NCBI RefSeq assembly: GCF_036010325.1
Contig: NZ_CP108549.1
Location: forward strand, 5,828,001-5,892,000
Source: Streptomyces sp. NBC_01210
Lineage (GTDB): Bacteria; Actinomycetota; Actinomycetes; Streptomycetales; Streptomycetaceae
Direction of reading: 5' to 3'
Length of the DNA: 64,000 nt
Part shown: one piece after another, positions 24,595 through 33,167 of the stretch
Position numbering within the stretch: position 1 is the first letter of the stretch
Layout: each line of letters begins with the position of its first letter
Position numbers and translations under genes: made by a program
Notes under the pieces: model-generated
Seen by the model: the letters and a program-made list of their open reading frames with translations, nothing else
Told to the model about the DNA's origin: nothing
Databases searched by the model: none

Positions 24595-25791
24595 TCAGGG
24601 CGGGCCCTTCCACACCAGCAGCATGTACGCCCCCAGCCACGCCGACGACAGCGTCGACGTGCCCAGCACCACCGCCACCACCGCTGTCCGCCGTGCCCTG
24701 GCCAGTGCCAGCGCGATCGGCAGCAGCAGCGGGAAGCCCGGCAGCAGAAAGCGGGTGCGCGGGAAGTAGACCCCACCGCTGCCCAGGACGACCAGCAGCA
24801 GCACGCCCGTGAAGACGAGCAGCGCCGTCGGCTGCCGGTCGGCCAGACAGAGCAGATACAGCCCGACCGACACGATCAGCATCAACGACACGATCACCAG
24901 AAAGAGCTGAGGACGCGTCATGTACACCAGGTACTGCCGCAGCCGCAGCAGCGTCGTCGCGCCGCCGTCCCACTCGTTGCGCCACAGCTTCTGTACGGCG
25001 AAGTAGCCGTCGGGCCGCCCCACGCGGAACCCCACCCACGCGACATACGCCAGCCACCCCAGCGGCGCGGCCAACGCCCCCACGAGCGCCCGCCGGTTCC
25101 CGCGGCAGGACGGCAGCAGCGCCGCCACCGACACGGCCGCCGCGACCGCGATGCCCGTAGGCCGGGTCAGCCCGGCGAGCGAGGCGAGCGAAGCCGCCCA
25201 CAGCCAGCGCCCGGTGAGCACCGCGTACAGCGCCCACGCCGCGAGCGCCGTGAACATCGACTCCGTGTAGCCCATCCACTGGACGATCGCTACGGGCAGC
25301 ACGCCCCACAGCACGGTGAGCACGGTGCCCGTCCGGCGCCCGTACAGCCGGTCGCCCACCGCGAAGATGCCCCACCCTGCGACGAACGAGAACACGACGG
25401 CGAGGACGAGTGCGACGGTGGCGCGCGAGCCGGGTGTGACACCGGCGACGGCCTTGATCAGGACCGGATAGAGCGGGAAGAAGGCCAGGTTGTTGGCGTT
25501 GAACTGGGTGCCGAGGGCGTCGGCGTACCCATGGTCGGCGATGCCCAGGTACCAGCCGGAGTCCCAGGACGTGGCGAGCGTCGGCCAGACACCGTGGTGC
25601 TTGAGATGCACCCACCTGGCGAGGACCAGAAGACCGCACAGCCGCACCGCGAGATAGCCGAGCAGCGCGGGCGCGGCCCGCCGCAGTGCGCGCCGCAGCC
25701 GGTTCCGTAAGCCAGTCGCGTCACCGCCTCCCGGGGCCGGTGGCCGGCGGGAGGCGGGGACGGTGGGCCGAACGGTCGCGGCGGGGGACAC
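24595..25791 (-). CDS. GT-C mannosyltransferase-like membrane protein
   Basis: A 398-aa polytopic membrane protein with about ten hydrophobic segments. SWDSGWYLGIADHGY in the first extracytoplasmic loop matches the acidic DxD-like motif of PIG-M/PIG-V-type mannosyltransferases that use lipid-linked mannose. GYTESMFTALAAWALY and the loop RFLLPGFPLLL are also typical. It probably transfers a sugar to a lipid, glycan or protein outside the membrane; the acceptor is unknown. A 150-base leader with no other gene separates it from the mutase gene. Confidence 0.82.
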   Translation of the reverse strand: MSPAATVRPTVPASRRPPAPGGGDATGLRNRLRRALRRAAPALLGYLAVRLCGLLVLARWVHLKHHGVWPTLATSWDSGWYLGIADHGYADALGTQFNANNLAFFPLYPVLIKAVAGVTPGSRATVALVLAVVFSFVAGWGIFAVGDRLYGRRTGTVLTVLWGVLPVAIVQWMGYTESMFTALAAWALYAVLTGRWLWAASLASLAGLTRPTGIAVAAAVSVAALLPSCRGNRRALVGALAAPLGWLAYVAWVGFRVGRPDGYFAVQKLWRNEWDGGATTLLRLRQYLVYMTRPQLFLVIVSLMLIVSVGLYLLCLADRQPTALLVFTGVLLLVVLGSGGVYFPRTRFLLPGFPLLLPIALALARARRTAVVAVVLGTSTLSSAWLGAYMLLVWKGPP

Positions 25792-25959
25792 AGCGGCAGC
25801 TCCTGGAACTCGGTATGCGCTACCGGGTCACCATTTCCCGGAGGGTCCCAGGGAGCGGGTGCCACTGCCTCGACTCCGTACGAGATTCACCCGTGCGGAC
25901 GGTCGAGGGCGGGCGTGCCGACGGTCGTACGGGCGGTCGTGCGGGCAGCCGGCCGACGG

Positions 25960-27624
25960 TCAGATCCCCGCGGCCGCTGCGAGATCCCGCTTGATCCCGG
26001 CGAGGACCTCCGCGGCCCGCTCCCGCGCGGTGACGAGCTCCGACGCGTCCGCGACCGGCACCACGACCTCCAGGTAGCACTTGAGCTTGGGCTCGGTGCC
26101 GCTCGGGCGGACGATGACGCGGGCCGTGAACTCGCCGTCGAGGTAGTAGCGCAGCCCGTCCGTGGGCGGCAACTTGTCCGTACCGCGGTTCAGGTCCTCG
26201 GCGGTGACGACCCGCAGCCCGGCGACCACGGCCGGCGGCTTCTCGCGCAGCGTCCGCATCGCGTTCGCGATGATGCTCAGGTCCTCGACCCGCACCGACA
26301 GCTGGTCGGTGGCGTGCAGACCGTGCTCGACGGCGAGGTCGTCGAGCAGGTCGGTGAGCGTACGGTCCTGCTCCTTCAGCTCCGAGGCCAGCTCGGCGAC
26401 GAGCAGCGCGGCGGTGATGCCGTCCTTGTCGCGTACGCCTTCGGGGTCGACGCAGTAGCCGAGCGCCTCCTCGTAGCCGTACCGCAGACCGTCCACGCGG
26501 GCGATCCACTTGAAGCCGGTCAGCGTCTCCTCGTACGGCAGCCCCGCGGCCTCCGCGATCCGTCCCAGCAGGGACGAGGACACGATCGACTCGGCGAAGG
26601 CGCTGTCCTTGTCCCGCGGAGACACTCCCTTGTGGACGAGGTGCGCGCCGAGCAGCGCGCCGACCTCGTCGCCGCGGAGCATGCGCCAGCCGCCGGGCGC
26701 GGCGTCGTCGGGAACGGCGACGGCGCACCGGTCCGCGTCGGGGTCGTTGGCGATGACGATGTCCGGCCGGTCCCGGCGCGCGGTCTCGAAGGCGAGATCC
26801 ATCGCCCCCGGCTCCTCCGGATTGGGGAACGCGACGGTCGGGAAGGCCGGGTCGGGCTCGGCCTGCTCCTGTACGAGGGTGGGCGCGGGGAAGCCCGCGC
26901 GGTCGAAGGCGGCGGTCAGTACGTCCTTGCCGACGCCGTGCATGGCCGTGTAGACGACGCGGGCGGTGCGGGGGGAGCCGGCGGTGAAGATGGCGTCCGT
27001 ACGCGCCAGATAGGCGTCCAGGACCTCGTCGCCGAGGGTGTCCCAGCCGCTCTCGGCACGCGGCACGTCGTCGAGACTCGCCACGGCCGCGATCTCCGAG
27101 GCGATCTCCGCGTCGGCGGGCGGCACGATCTGGGAGCCGTCGCCGAGGTAGACCTTGTAGCCGTTGTCGCGCGGCGGGTTGTGGCTGGCGGTGACCTCGA
27201 CGCCGGCGACGGCGCCCAGCTGCCTTATGGCGAAGGCGAGTACGGGCGTCGGCAGCGGGCGCGGCAGCACGGCGGCGCGGAGACCGGCGCCGACCATGAC
27301 GGCGGCGGTGTCGCGCGCGAAGTCGGCGGACTTGTAACGGGCGTCGTATCCGATGACGACGAGCCCGTCACCCTGCCCCTTCGCTCTGAGATACGCGGCG
27401 AGCCCGGCGGCGGCCCGGATGACGACGGCCCGGTTCATCCGCATGGGCCCGGCCCCGAGCTCCCCGCGCAGCCCGGCCGTCCCGAACTGCAGCGTCCCGC
27501 TGAACCGCACGGCGAGCTCGTCGAGGTCCTGGGCCTCGATGAGCTTCCTGAGCTCGTCCCGGGTCTCACTGTCCGGGTCCTCCGCCAGCCACGCGCTGGC
27601 CCGCGCGATGAGGTCCTGCTGCAC
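25960..27624 (-). CDS. Phospho-sugar mutase (PGM2-like, probable phosphopentomutase)
   Basis: A 554-aa alpha-D-phosphohexomutase superfamily enzyme. The catalytic phosphoserine loop is TASHNPPRDNGYKVY (about residues 130-145), the metal-binding loop is DPDADRC, and the C-terminal phosphate-binding motif RPSGTEPK is present. The length and loop sequence match the PGM2-type subfamily, which includes phosphopentomutases. No deoB-type phosphopentomutase is visible here. The gene follows pnp on the same strand, so conversion of (deoxy)ribose-1-phosphate to the 5-phosphate is the likely role. Phosphomannomutase is the usual database name. GTG 27624 has GAGAGGCGG upstream. Confidence 0.88.
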   Translation of the reverse strand: MQQDLIARASAWLAEDPDSETRDELRKLIEAQDLDELAVRFSGTLQFGTAGLRGELGAGPMRMNRAVVIRAAAGLAAYLRAKGQGDGLVVIGYDARYKSADFARDTAAVMVGAGLRAAVLPRPLPTPVLAFAIRQLGAVAGVEVTASHNPPRDNGYKVYLGDGSQIVPPADAEIASEIAAVASLDDVPRAESGWDTLGDEVLDAYLARTDAIFTAGSPRTARVVYTAMHGVGKDVLTAAFDRAGFPAPTLVQEQAEPDPAFPTVAFPNPEEPGAMDLAFETARRDRPDIVIANDPDADRCAVAVPDDAAPGGWRMLRGDEVGALLGAHLVHKGVSPRDKDSAFAESIVSSSLLGRIAEAAGLPYEETLTGFKWIARVDGLRYGYEEALGYCVDPEGVRDKDGITAALLVAELASELKEQDRTLTDLLDDLAVEHGLHATDQLSVRVEDLSIIANAMRTLREKPPAVVAGLRVVTAEDLNRGTDKLPPTDGLRYYLDGEFTARVIVRPSGTEPKLKCYLEVVVPVADASELVTARERAAEVLAGIKRDLAAAAGI

Positions 27625-28021
27625 GGTTGGTCCGCCTCTCGTGTGTAATCCGTCGCCCCATTGTTTCGGGGGGCCGCCCCCGCCCCCTGCGGCGCCGCAG
27701 CGGCGTGGGGCTGTCCTGTACCCGCGATCCACGGCACCGAAGCGGCACGGTTCCCCCATGCGGGAGCACGGGAGCATCCGCGCGCGCCTGGGCGGGCCGG
27801 CCGGTTCGGGGGACGTGGGTTCCGGAGAACCCTGCCCTGCGGCCCGTAGCCGCCCTGCCGATGCCGTGGTCGTTGTCCGGCCCGCCGGCCACGATCCGCG
27901 CCTTGTCGCGTGAAGCAGCCCCCGCCGACACGCCGCGCGAAGCCGCCGGGGCGTCCGCGTCGTCCGGGGGCGTGGGAGTGTCCCGCCCACCCGCACATCA
28001 GGCGGGCAGGCGCCTCTCCGC
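27625..28021. other. 397-bp intergenic region, no gene seen
   Basis: GC-rich sequence between pnp and the mutase gene, both minus strand. Several open frames exist but all are arginine/proline-rich with poor third-position bias. No nucleoside palindrome or convincing terminator was found. It may be a long leader for the mutase gene. Confidence 0.5.
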
Positions 28022-28852
28022 TCAGATGCGGTCGAGCACCCGGGTCAGCAGCTCGCCCATCCGCGCCGCCGAGTCCCGGCCCGCCTGGAGTACTTCCTCG
28101 TGGTTCAGCGGCTCGCCCGTCAAGCCCGCCGCCAGGTTCGTGACCAGCGAGATGCCGAGCACCTCCGCGCCCGCCTCGCGCGCCGCGATCGCCTCGAGGA
28201 CCGTCGACATGCCGACCAGGTCACCGCCGAGCACGCGGACCATGTTGATCTCCGCCGGCGTCTCGTAGTGCGGGCCGGGGAACTGGACGTAGACGCCCTC
28301 CTCCAGGGAGGCGTCGACCTCCTTGCACAGCGCCCGCAGCCGCGGCGAGTACAGGTCCGTCAGGTCCACGAAGTTCGCGCCGATGATCGGCGACGTCGCC
28401 GTCAGGTTGATGTGGTCACTGATCAGCACCGGCTGGCCGGGGCGCATGCCCTCGCGCAGGCCGCCGCAGCCGTTCGTCAGGATGACCGTCTTGCAGCCCG
28501 CTGCCACCGCCGTACGCACTCCGTGCGCCACCGCCGCGACCCCGCGGCCCTCGTAGTAGTGGGTCCGGCCGAGGAAGACCAGCGCCCGCTTCTCGCCGAT
28601 CCTGTACGAACGGATCTTGCCGCCGTGGCCCTCGACCGCCGGCGGCGGGAAGCCGGGCAGTTCGGTGACCGGGAATTCGGCCTCGGGCGCGCCGAGGGCG
28701 TCAACGGCCGGCGCCCAGCCGGAGCCCATCACCAGGGCTACGTCGTGCGTCTCGGCGCCGGTCAGCTCGCGCAGCCGCGCGGCGGCTGCGTCGGCTGCGG
28801 CATGGGGGTCGGCGGTAGCGCCGTTGAGGTCCGGATTCACAGATGCGTTCAC
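28022..28852 (-). CDS. Purine nucleoside phosphorylase
   Basis: A 276-aa trimeric-type purine nucleoside phosphorylase, which splits inosine and guanosine (and deoxy forms) to base plus (deoxy)ribose-1-phosphate. The phosphate loop VMGSGWAP, the active-site His loop GRTHYYEG, the ribose/purine loop GPHYETPAE and the purine site [10 protein letters not shown] are all present. The GTG at 28852 lies 25 bases after the operator palindrome. Together with add it takes adenosine to hypoxanthine, and the sugar phosphate goes to the mutase encoded downstream. Confidence 0.95.
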   Translation of the reverse strand: MNASVNPDLNGATADPHAAADAAAARLRELTGAETHDVALVMGSGWAPAVDALGAPEAEFPVTELPGFPPPAVEGHGGKIRSYRIGEKRALVFLGRTHYYEGRGVAAVAHGVRTAVAAGCKTVILTNGCGGLREGMRPGQPVLISDHINLTATSPIIGANFVDLTDLYSPRLRALCKEVDASLEEGVYVQFPGPHYETPAEINMVRVLGGDLVGMSTVLEAIAAREAGAEVLGISLVTNLAAGLTGEPLNHEEVLQAGRDSAARMGELLTRVLDRI

Positions 28853-28877
28853 GCCGACGAGGGTAGCCGGTCATTCC

Positions 28878-28889
28878 CTACGCGCGTAG
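28878..28889. promoter_or_regulatory. Nucleoside-regulon palindrome upstream of pnp
   Basis: A perfect copy of CTACGCGCGTAG, 25 bases before the GTG start on the minus strand. Confidence 0.75.
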
Positions 28890-28964
28890 ATGATGCAGCT
28901 CACGGTCTTCGGATCGTTGTCTTGTCGTTTCCGACAAATGAACGTGCGAACCATTGCCCACGCG

Positions 28965-29402
28965 CTAGCAGGGGCGCTTGCGCAGCTCCATCACATAGTC
29001 GTGCGGCGCCCCCGCCGAATCCGCCGCGTCCGCCAGCTCCCCCAGATACCGCGCCGACGGCAGCCCGCCCTCGTACCCGTTCAGCACATACACCCAGGCC
29101 GGCTCCTCGCCGTCCAGCGTGTCGACGCGGACCCGCATCCGCCGGTAGATGTCGAGCCCGACACCCTCCCAGCGGTCCATGGAGTCCTCGTCCATGGGTG
29201 CGATGTCGTACAGCGCGACGAAGACCTGCGAGCGCGGCGCCTCCACGATCGTGGCCAGCGCGCCCTCCCAGCCCATCTGCTCGCCGCCGAAGGTCAGCCG
29301 GTGGCCGTTGAGCCAGCCGGTTCCGCGCAGCGGGGAGTGCGGTGCGCGGCGGGACATCAGCCGCGCGTCGAGGTTGCCGGCGTACGCGGCGTAGAGCGAC
29401 AT
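28965..29402 (-). CDS. Gamma-glutamylcyclotransferase-like protein
   Basis: A 145-aa protein with the N-terminal signature YAAYAGNLDARLM, equivalent to the YGSNL glycine loop of GGCT/AIG2-fold proteins. The following GTGWLNGHRLTFGGEQMGWE and YEGGLPSARYL fit the small barrel fold. A Glu in GWEGALATI is a candidate for the catalytic acid. It may release 5-oxoproline from gamma-glutamyl compounds, but substrate is unproven for actinobacterial members. ATG 29402 is used; ATG 29441 is an alternative, and neither has a clear Shine-Dalgarno. It is divergent from the lpdA-like gene. Confidence 0.78.
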   Translation of the reverse strand: MSLYAAYAGNLDARLMSRRAPHSPLRGTGWLNGHRLTFGGEQMGWEGALATIVEAPRSQVFVALYDIAPMDEDSMDRWEGVGLDIYRRMRVRVDTLDGEEPAWVYVLNGYEGGLPSARYLGELADAADSAGAPHDYVMELRKRPC

Positions 29403-29613
29403 GGGATCGAGGGTACGGGAGGGGGCGGAGAGGCTGCTCATGCGGCGGAACCGCACACGGTTGCGGCCGTACGGAGACCCGGGGGCGAGGCCACTTGAAC
29501 CGTGCGGGACAATGGGGTACGTACTGCATTCCCCCGGGGCACCCCCCGGACCCCCGGACCCCCGGTCGGGCGGGCAGGCGGGCCGGGATTGACAATGCGA
29601 GGCGGACTTTTTC

Positions 29614-31053
29614 GTGACCCGGATCGTGATCATCGGTGGCGGACCCGGCGGTTATGAGGCTGCCCTGGTGGGCGCTCAGCTCGGCGCGGAGGTGACCGTC
29701 GTCGACTGCGACGGTCTGGGCGGAGCGTCGGTGCTGACCGACTGCGTACCGTCGAAGACTCTGATCGCGACGGCCGAGGTGATGACGACCTTCGACTCCT
29801 CCTACGAGGAGCTGGGCATCATCGTGGCCGACGACACACCGCACATCGAGCAGGCCGCCCGGGTCGTCGGCGTCGACCTCGGCAAGGTCAACCGACGGGT
29901 GAAGCGGCTCGCCCTCGCCCAGTCCCACGACATCACCGCCTCCGTCACCCGGGCCGGCGCGCGCGTGCTGCGCGGCCGCGGCCGGCTCTCCGGGCGCCAG
30001 GCCGTGGACGGCTCCCGCCAGGTGATCGTGCGCGCCGCGGACGGCAGCGAGGAGACGCTGACCGCCGACGCCGTACTGATCGCGACCGGCGGCCACCCGC
30101 GCGAGATCCCGGACGCCCTCCCCGACGGGGAGCGCATTCTCAACTGGACGCAGGTGTACGACCTCGACGAGCTCCCCGAGGAGCTCATCGTGGTCGGCTC
30201 CGGCGTCACCGGCGCCGAGTTTGCCGGCGCGTACCAGGCGCTCGGCTCCCGGGTCACCCTCGTCTCCTCCCGCGACCGCGTGCTGCCGGGCGAGGACCCG
30301 GACGCCGCCGCCGTCCTCGAGGACGTCTTCCGCCGCCGCGGCATGAACGTCATGGCCCGCTCCCGCGCCGAGGCCGCCAAGCGCGTCGGCGACCGCGTCG
30401 AGGTCACCCTCTCCGACGGCCGCGTCATCTCCGGTACGCACTGTCTGATGGCGGTCGGCGCGATCCCCAACTCCGTCGGCATGGGCCTGGAGGAGGCCGG
30501 CGTACGGCTCAGGGACTCGGGCCACATCTGGACCGACAAGGTCTCCCGTACCAGCGCTCCCGGCGTGTACGCGGCCGGTGACGTCACCGGCGTCTTCGCG
30601 CTCGCCTCGGTCGCGGCCATGCAGGGCCGGATCGCGATGTACCACTTCCTGGGCGACGCGGTGACGCCGCTGAACCTGAAGACCGTCTCGTCGAACGTCT
30701 TCACCGACCCGGAGATCGCGACGGTCGGCTACAGCCAGGCCGACGTGGACGCCGGCAAGATCGACGCCCGGGTCGTCAAGCTGCCGCTGCTGCGCAACCC
30801 GCGCGCGAAGATGCAGGGCATCCGGGACGGCTTCGTCAAGATCTTCTGCCGTCCGGGTACCGGAATCGTGGTCGGCGGTGTGGTCGTCTCACCGCGCGCG
30901 AGCGAGCTGATCCATCCCATCTCGATCGCGGTCGACAACAACCTGACGGTGGAACAGATCGCAAACGCCTTCACTGTGTACCCCTCTCTGTCGGGGTCGA
31001 TCGCCGAGGTGGCACGGCAGTTGCACACCCGCAAGGTGACCGGCGAGGCGTGA
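29614..31053 (+). CDS. NAD(P)H-quinone dehydrogenase, LpdA-like flavoprotein
   Basis: A 479-aa pyridine nucleotide-disulfide oxidoreductase-family protein. The FAD site is VIIGGGPGGYEAAL at the N-terminus, the NAD(P) site is VVGSGVTGAEFAGAY near residue 195, and the second FAD motif is YAAGDVTG. The redox pair region reads GGASVLTDCVPSK, so only one of the two cysteines of true lipoamide dehydrogenases is present. This is the pattern of M. tuberculosis LpdA (Rv3303c), a quinone reductase. The His-Glu dyad of lipoamide dehydrogenases is also absent at the C-terminus (VYPSLSGSIAE). The GTG start is at 29614. Confidence 0.9.
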   Translation: MTRIVIIGGGPGGYEAALVGAQLGAEVTVVDCDGLGGASVLTDCVPSKTLIATAEVMTTFDSSYEELGIIVADDTPHIEQAARVVGVDLGKVNRRVKRLALAQSHDITASVTRAGARVLRGRGRLSGRQAVDGSRQVIVRAADGSEETLTADAVLIATGGHPREIPDALPDGERILNWTQVYDLDELPEELIVVGSGVTGAEFAGAYQALGSRVTLVSSRDRVLPGEDPDAAAVLEDVFRRRGMNVMARSRAEAAKRVGDRVEVTLSDGRVISGTHCLMAVGAIPNSVGMGLEEAGVRLRDSGHIWTDKVSRTSAPGVYAAGDVTGVFALASVAAMQGRIAMYHFLGDAVTPLNLKTVSSNVFTDPEIATVGYSQADVDAGKIDARVVKLPLLRNPRAKMQGIRDGFVKIFCRPGTGIVVGGVVVSPRASELIHPISIAVDNNLTVEQIANAFTVYPSLSGSIAEVARQLHTRKVTGEA

Positions 31054-31123
31054 TGCGGGCGTAAAGAGGCGCGATCCGGGCGTAAATCCCAAGAACCCCG
31101 GCCCTCCACGCACCGACCGATCA

Positions 31124-31154
31124 ACTTGGCGGCCGCCAATACCACTTGGCGGCC
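31124..31154. promoter_or_regulatory. Palindrome plus phased direct repeat before the DeoR-type gene
   Basis: TTGGCGGCCGCCAA (31126-31139) is a perfect 14-base palindrome. Its left half, extended to ACTTGGCGGCC, recurs exactly 20 bases downstream (31144-31154), two helical turns away. This is a likely operator for the regulator that starts at 31229. Confidence 0.55.
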
Positions 31155-31228
31155 ACATGTGTGCGCAACTTCTGTTATTCGGCGCATAGTGCTGAAAACT
31201 ATCGGCCGGTCAGGTTACTGTCAGTTTC

Positions 31229-32185
31229 GTGTTCGCTGCAGAACGTCGCCAATTGATCCTCGAAATGGTGCGCGCCAACGGGGCCGTGTCGCTCCGTGAG
31301 CTCGCCCGTGTTGTCCAGACCTCCGAAGTGACCGTACGGCGGGACGTGCGGGCACTGGAGGCAGAAGGACTCCTCGACCGCCGGCACGGCGGTGCGGTAC
31401 TGCCGGGTGGCCTCACGCGGGAGTCCGGCTTTCCGCAGAAATCCCTGTCCGCTACCGCGGAGAAGACGGCCATCGCCGATCTTGCCGCGGGCCTCGTCGA
31501 AGAGGGCGAGGCGGTTGTGGTCGGCGCGGGGACGACGACGCAGGAGCTGGCCCGCCGGCTCGCGCGCGTCCCCGGACTGACCGTCGTCACGAACTCCCTG
31601 CTGGTCGCCCAGGCGCTGGCGCATGCCAACCGGGTCGAAGTCGTCATGACCGGCGGGACGCTGCGCGGCTCGAACTATGCGCTGGTGGGCAGCGGGGCGG
31701 AGCAGTCCCTGCAGGGGCTGCGGGTCTCCCGGGCCTTCCTCTCCGGCAGCGGTCTCACCGCCGAGCGGGGGCTCTCCACGTCCAACATGCTGTCGGCGAG
31801 CGTCGACCGGGCGCTGGTGCAGGCCGCGGCGGAGGTGGTGGTCCTCGCGGACCACACCAAACTCGGCACCGACACGATGTTCCAGACGGTGCCGACGGAT
31901 GTGATCACGCGGCTGGTCACCGACGAGCCGCCGACGCATGACGACCGTGCGGCGACCGAGCTGCAGGCGCTGGCGGACCAAGGGGTCCAGATCGCGGTGG
32001 CCGGCGCGGGAGCCGGCTCCGGCGGTGACGGCGTCCCGACGGGGCGGCAGCCTCGCCGGGACGTCCCGCTTCCGGGCCAGCGGCGTACGCGTGGCGGGCC
32101 GGGGCCGCAGCTGCGCAGCGCGGCGCTGGCGGCGGAGCCGCCGGGCGAACGGGCAGCAAGGGTGGCGGACCTCCGCCGCCGCTGA
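31229..32185 (+). CDS. DeoR/GlpR-family transcriptional regulator
   Basis: A 318-aa regulator. The N-terminal DeoR HTH is complete (VSLRELARVVQTSEVTVRRD, followed by LEAEGLLDRRHGGAV). The sugar-phosphate-sensing DeoRC domain has VVGAGTTTQELARRL, TNSLLVAQAL and ALVGSGAEQSLQGLRV. A Gly/Arg-rich, non-conserved tail of about 60 residues extends past the usual 255 aa. GTG 31229 is preceded by a possible short leader. It is a candidate, on proximity only, for sensing a (deoxy)ribose phosphate, but its upstream palindrome differs from the nucleoside-regulon sequence. Confidence 0.88.
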   Translation: MFAAERRQLILEMVRANGAVSLRELARVVQTSEVTVRRDVRALEAEGLLDRRHGGAVLPGGLTRESGFPQKSLSATAEKTAIADLAAGLVEEGEAVVVGAGTTTQELARRLARVPGLTVVTNSLLVAQALAHANRVEVVMTGGTLRGSNYALVGSGAEQSLQGLRVSRAFLSGSGLTAERGLSTSNMLSASVDRALVQAAAEVVVLADHTKLGTDTMFQTVPTDVITRLVTDEPPTHDDRAATELQALADQGVQIAVAGAGAGSGGDGVPTGRQPRRDVPLPGQRRTRGGPGPQLRSAALAAEPPGERAARVADLRRR

Positions 32186-32410
32186 GGGGGCTTTGCGGGG
32201 TGCGGGCGGGGGTCCGGTGCGGGTTCTCCCGCGCCCCGTGGTACTTGTCCAGCCCGATCACTCGGCTCCGCAGGATGCGGGGGCCATCGCGCCGCGCAGT
32301 CGGCGACCTGGGGCCGGGGCTTGCCCGGGCTCGGGAAGGGCGGGTATTCGGGAAGGGCGGGTAGGGGAGAGGCCCCCCCCCGCGCGGCGGCCCCCCACTG
32401 CGGCCCCAGC

Positions 32411-33046
32411 TCAGGTCGTGTCCGGCTTCAGGCCCCGCAGCGTCAGCATCAGCAGCCGGTCCGCCAACTCCGGGTCGCCCGGATCCTGTTCCGCCGCCAG
32501 GGCGATCGCGTTCGTCAGCTGCATCAGGTCGCCGATCGATACGTCCGCCCGCACCGCACCGCTCTGCTGCGCCCGCACCAGCAGCCGTTCCCCCGCGTCG
32601 CGCATCGGCACGCTGCACTCCGACAGCGCCGAACTCTCGTCGTGCGAGGCCGACAACAGCGCCCGAGCCAGACCGCGGTACTCACCCGCATGAGTGATGA
32701 TGGCGCGCAGCCACTCCACCAGTGCTCCGCACGGCTGTTCGGCCGAAGCCAGTTCGCGTGAGCGCTGCAGCAGCGACGCCAGCGCCTCCTGGAAGACCGC
32801 GCTCATCATCGCGTGGCGATTGGGGAAGTGCCGGTACAGCGTGCCGATACCCACGCCCGAGCGGCGTGCGATCTCCTCGAGGGAGGCGTCGGTGCCGTGC
32901 TCCGCGAAGGCGGTACGGGCTTCGGTCAGCAGTCGTTCGTAGTTGCGGCGCGCGTCGGCTCGCATCGGTCGCGGTGCCCCCGCCGCCGTGCCAGTCGTAC
33001 CAGGCGTGCCAGTCGCACCGGCCGTGCCCGTCGTACTTGTCGCCAT
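32411..33046 (-). CDS. TetR-family repressor
   Basis: A 211-aa TetR regulator. A 27-residue low-complexity start rich in Thr/Gly/Ala precedes the HTH (NYERLLTEARTAFAEHGTDA, SLEEIARRSGVGIGTLYRHF). The ligand domain follows and ends in LTLRGLKPD. The ATG at 33046 is supported by GGGAGGA 8 bases upstream, although ATG 32965 (MRADARRNYERLL) would give the standard family N-terminus. It is divergent from a DHA2-type MFS exporter, with two phased palindromes in between, so it should repress that exporter and probably itself. Confidence 0.9.
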   Translation of the reverse strand: MATSTTGTAGATGTPGTTGTAAGAPRPMRADARRNYERLLTEARTAFAEHGTDASLEEIARRSGVGIGTLYRHFPNRHAMMSAVFQEALASLLQRSRELASAEQPCGALVEWLRAIITHAGEYRGLARALLSASHDESSALSECSVPMRDAGERLLVRAQQSGAVRADVSIGDLMQLTNAIALAAEQDPGDPELADRLLMLTLRGLKPDTT

Positions 33047-33097
33047 CGCGCCGTCCTCCCTGAGTCCGCCCCGATGTCCAGGATGCCATTGCGAAAT

Positions 33098-33136
33098 CGG
33101 AGGCACCCTCCGTATCTTAATCGGAGGAACCCTCCG
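33098..33136. promoter_or_regulatory. Two TetR-type operators between the regulator and exporter
   Basis: CGGAGG-N3-CCTCCG occurs twice (33098-33112 and 33122-33136) with starts 24 bases apart, each inside a longer conserved 20-base block ending in TAT. Both are in the 121-base divergent promoter. Confidence 0.8.
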
Positions 33137-33167
33137 TATATTGTCGTCCCCTGGAGGCACTGCCGCC

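Noticed and set aside
27566..27931. 121-codon minus-strand ORF between pnp and the mutase
   Set aside because: Basic, low-complexity translation overlapping the mutase start, with poor third-position bias.
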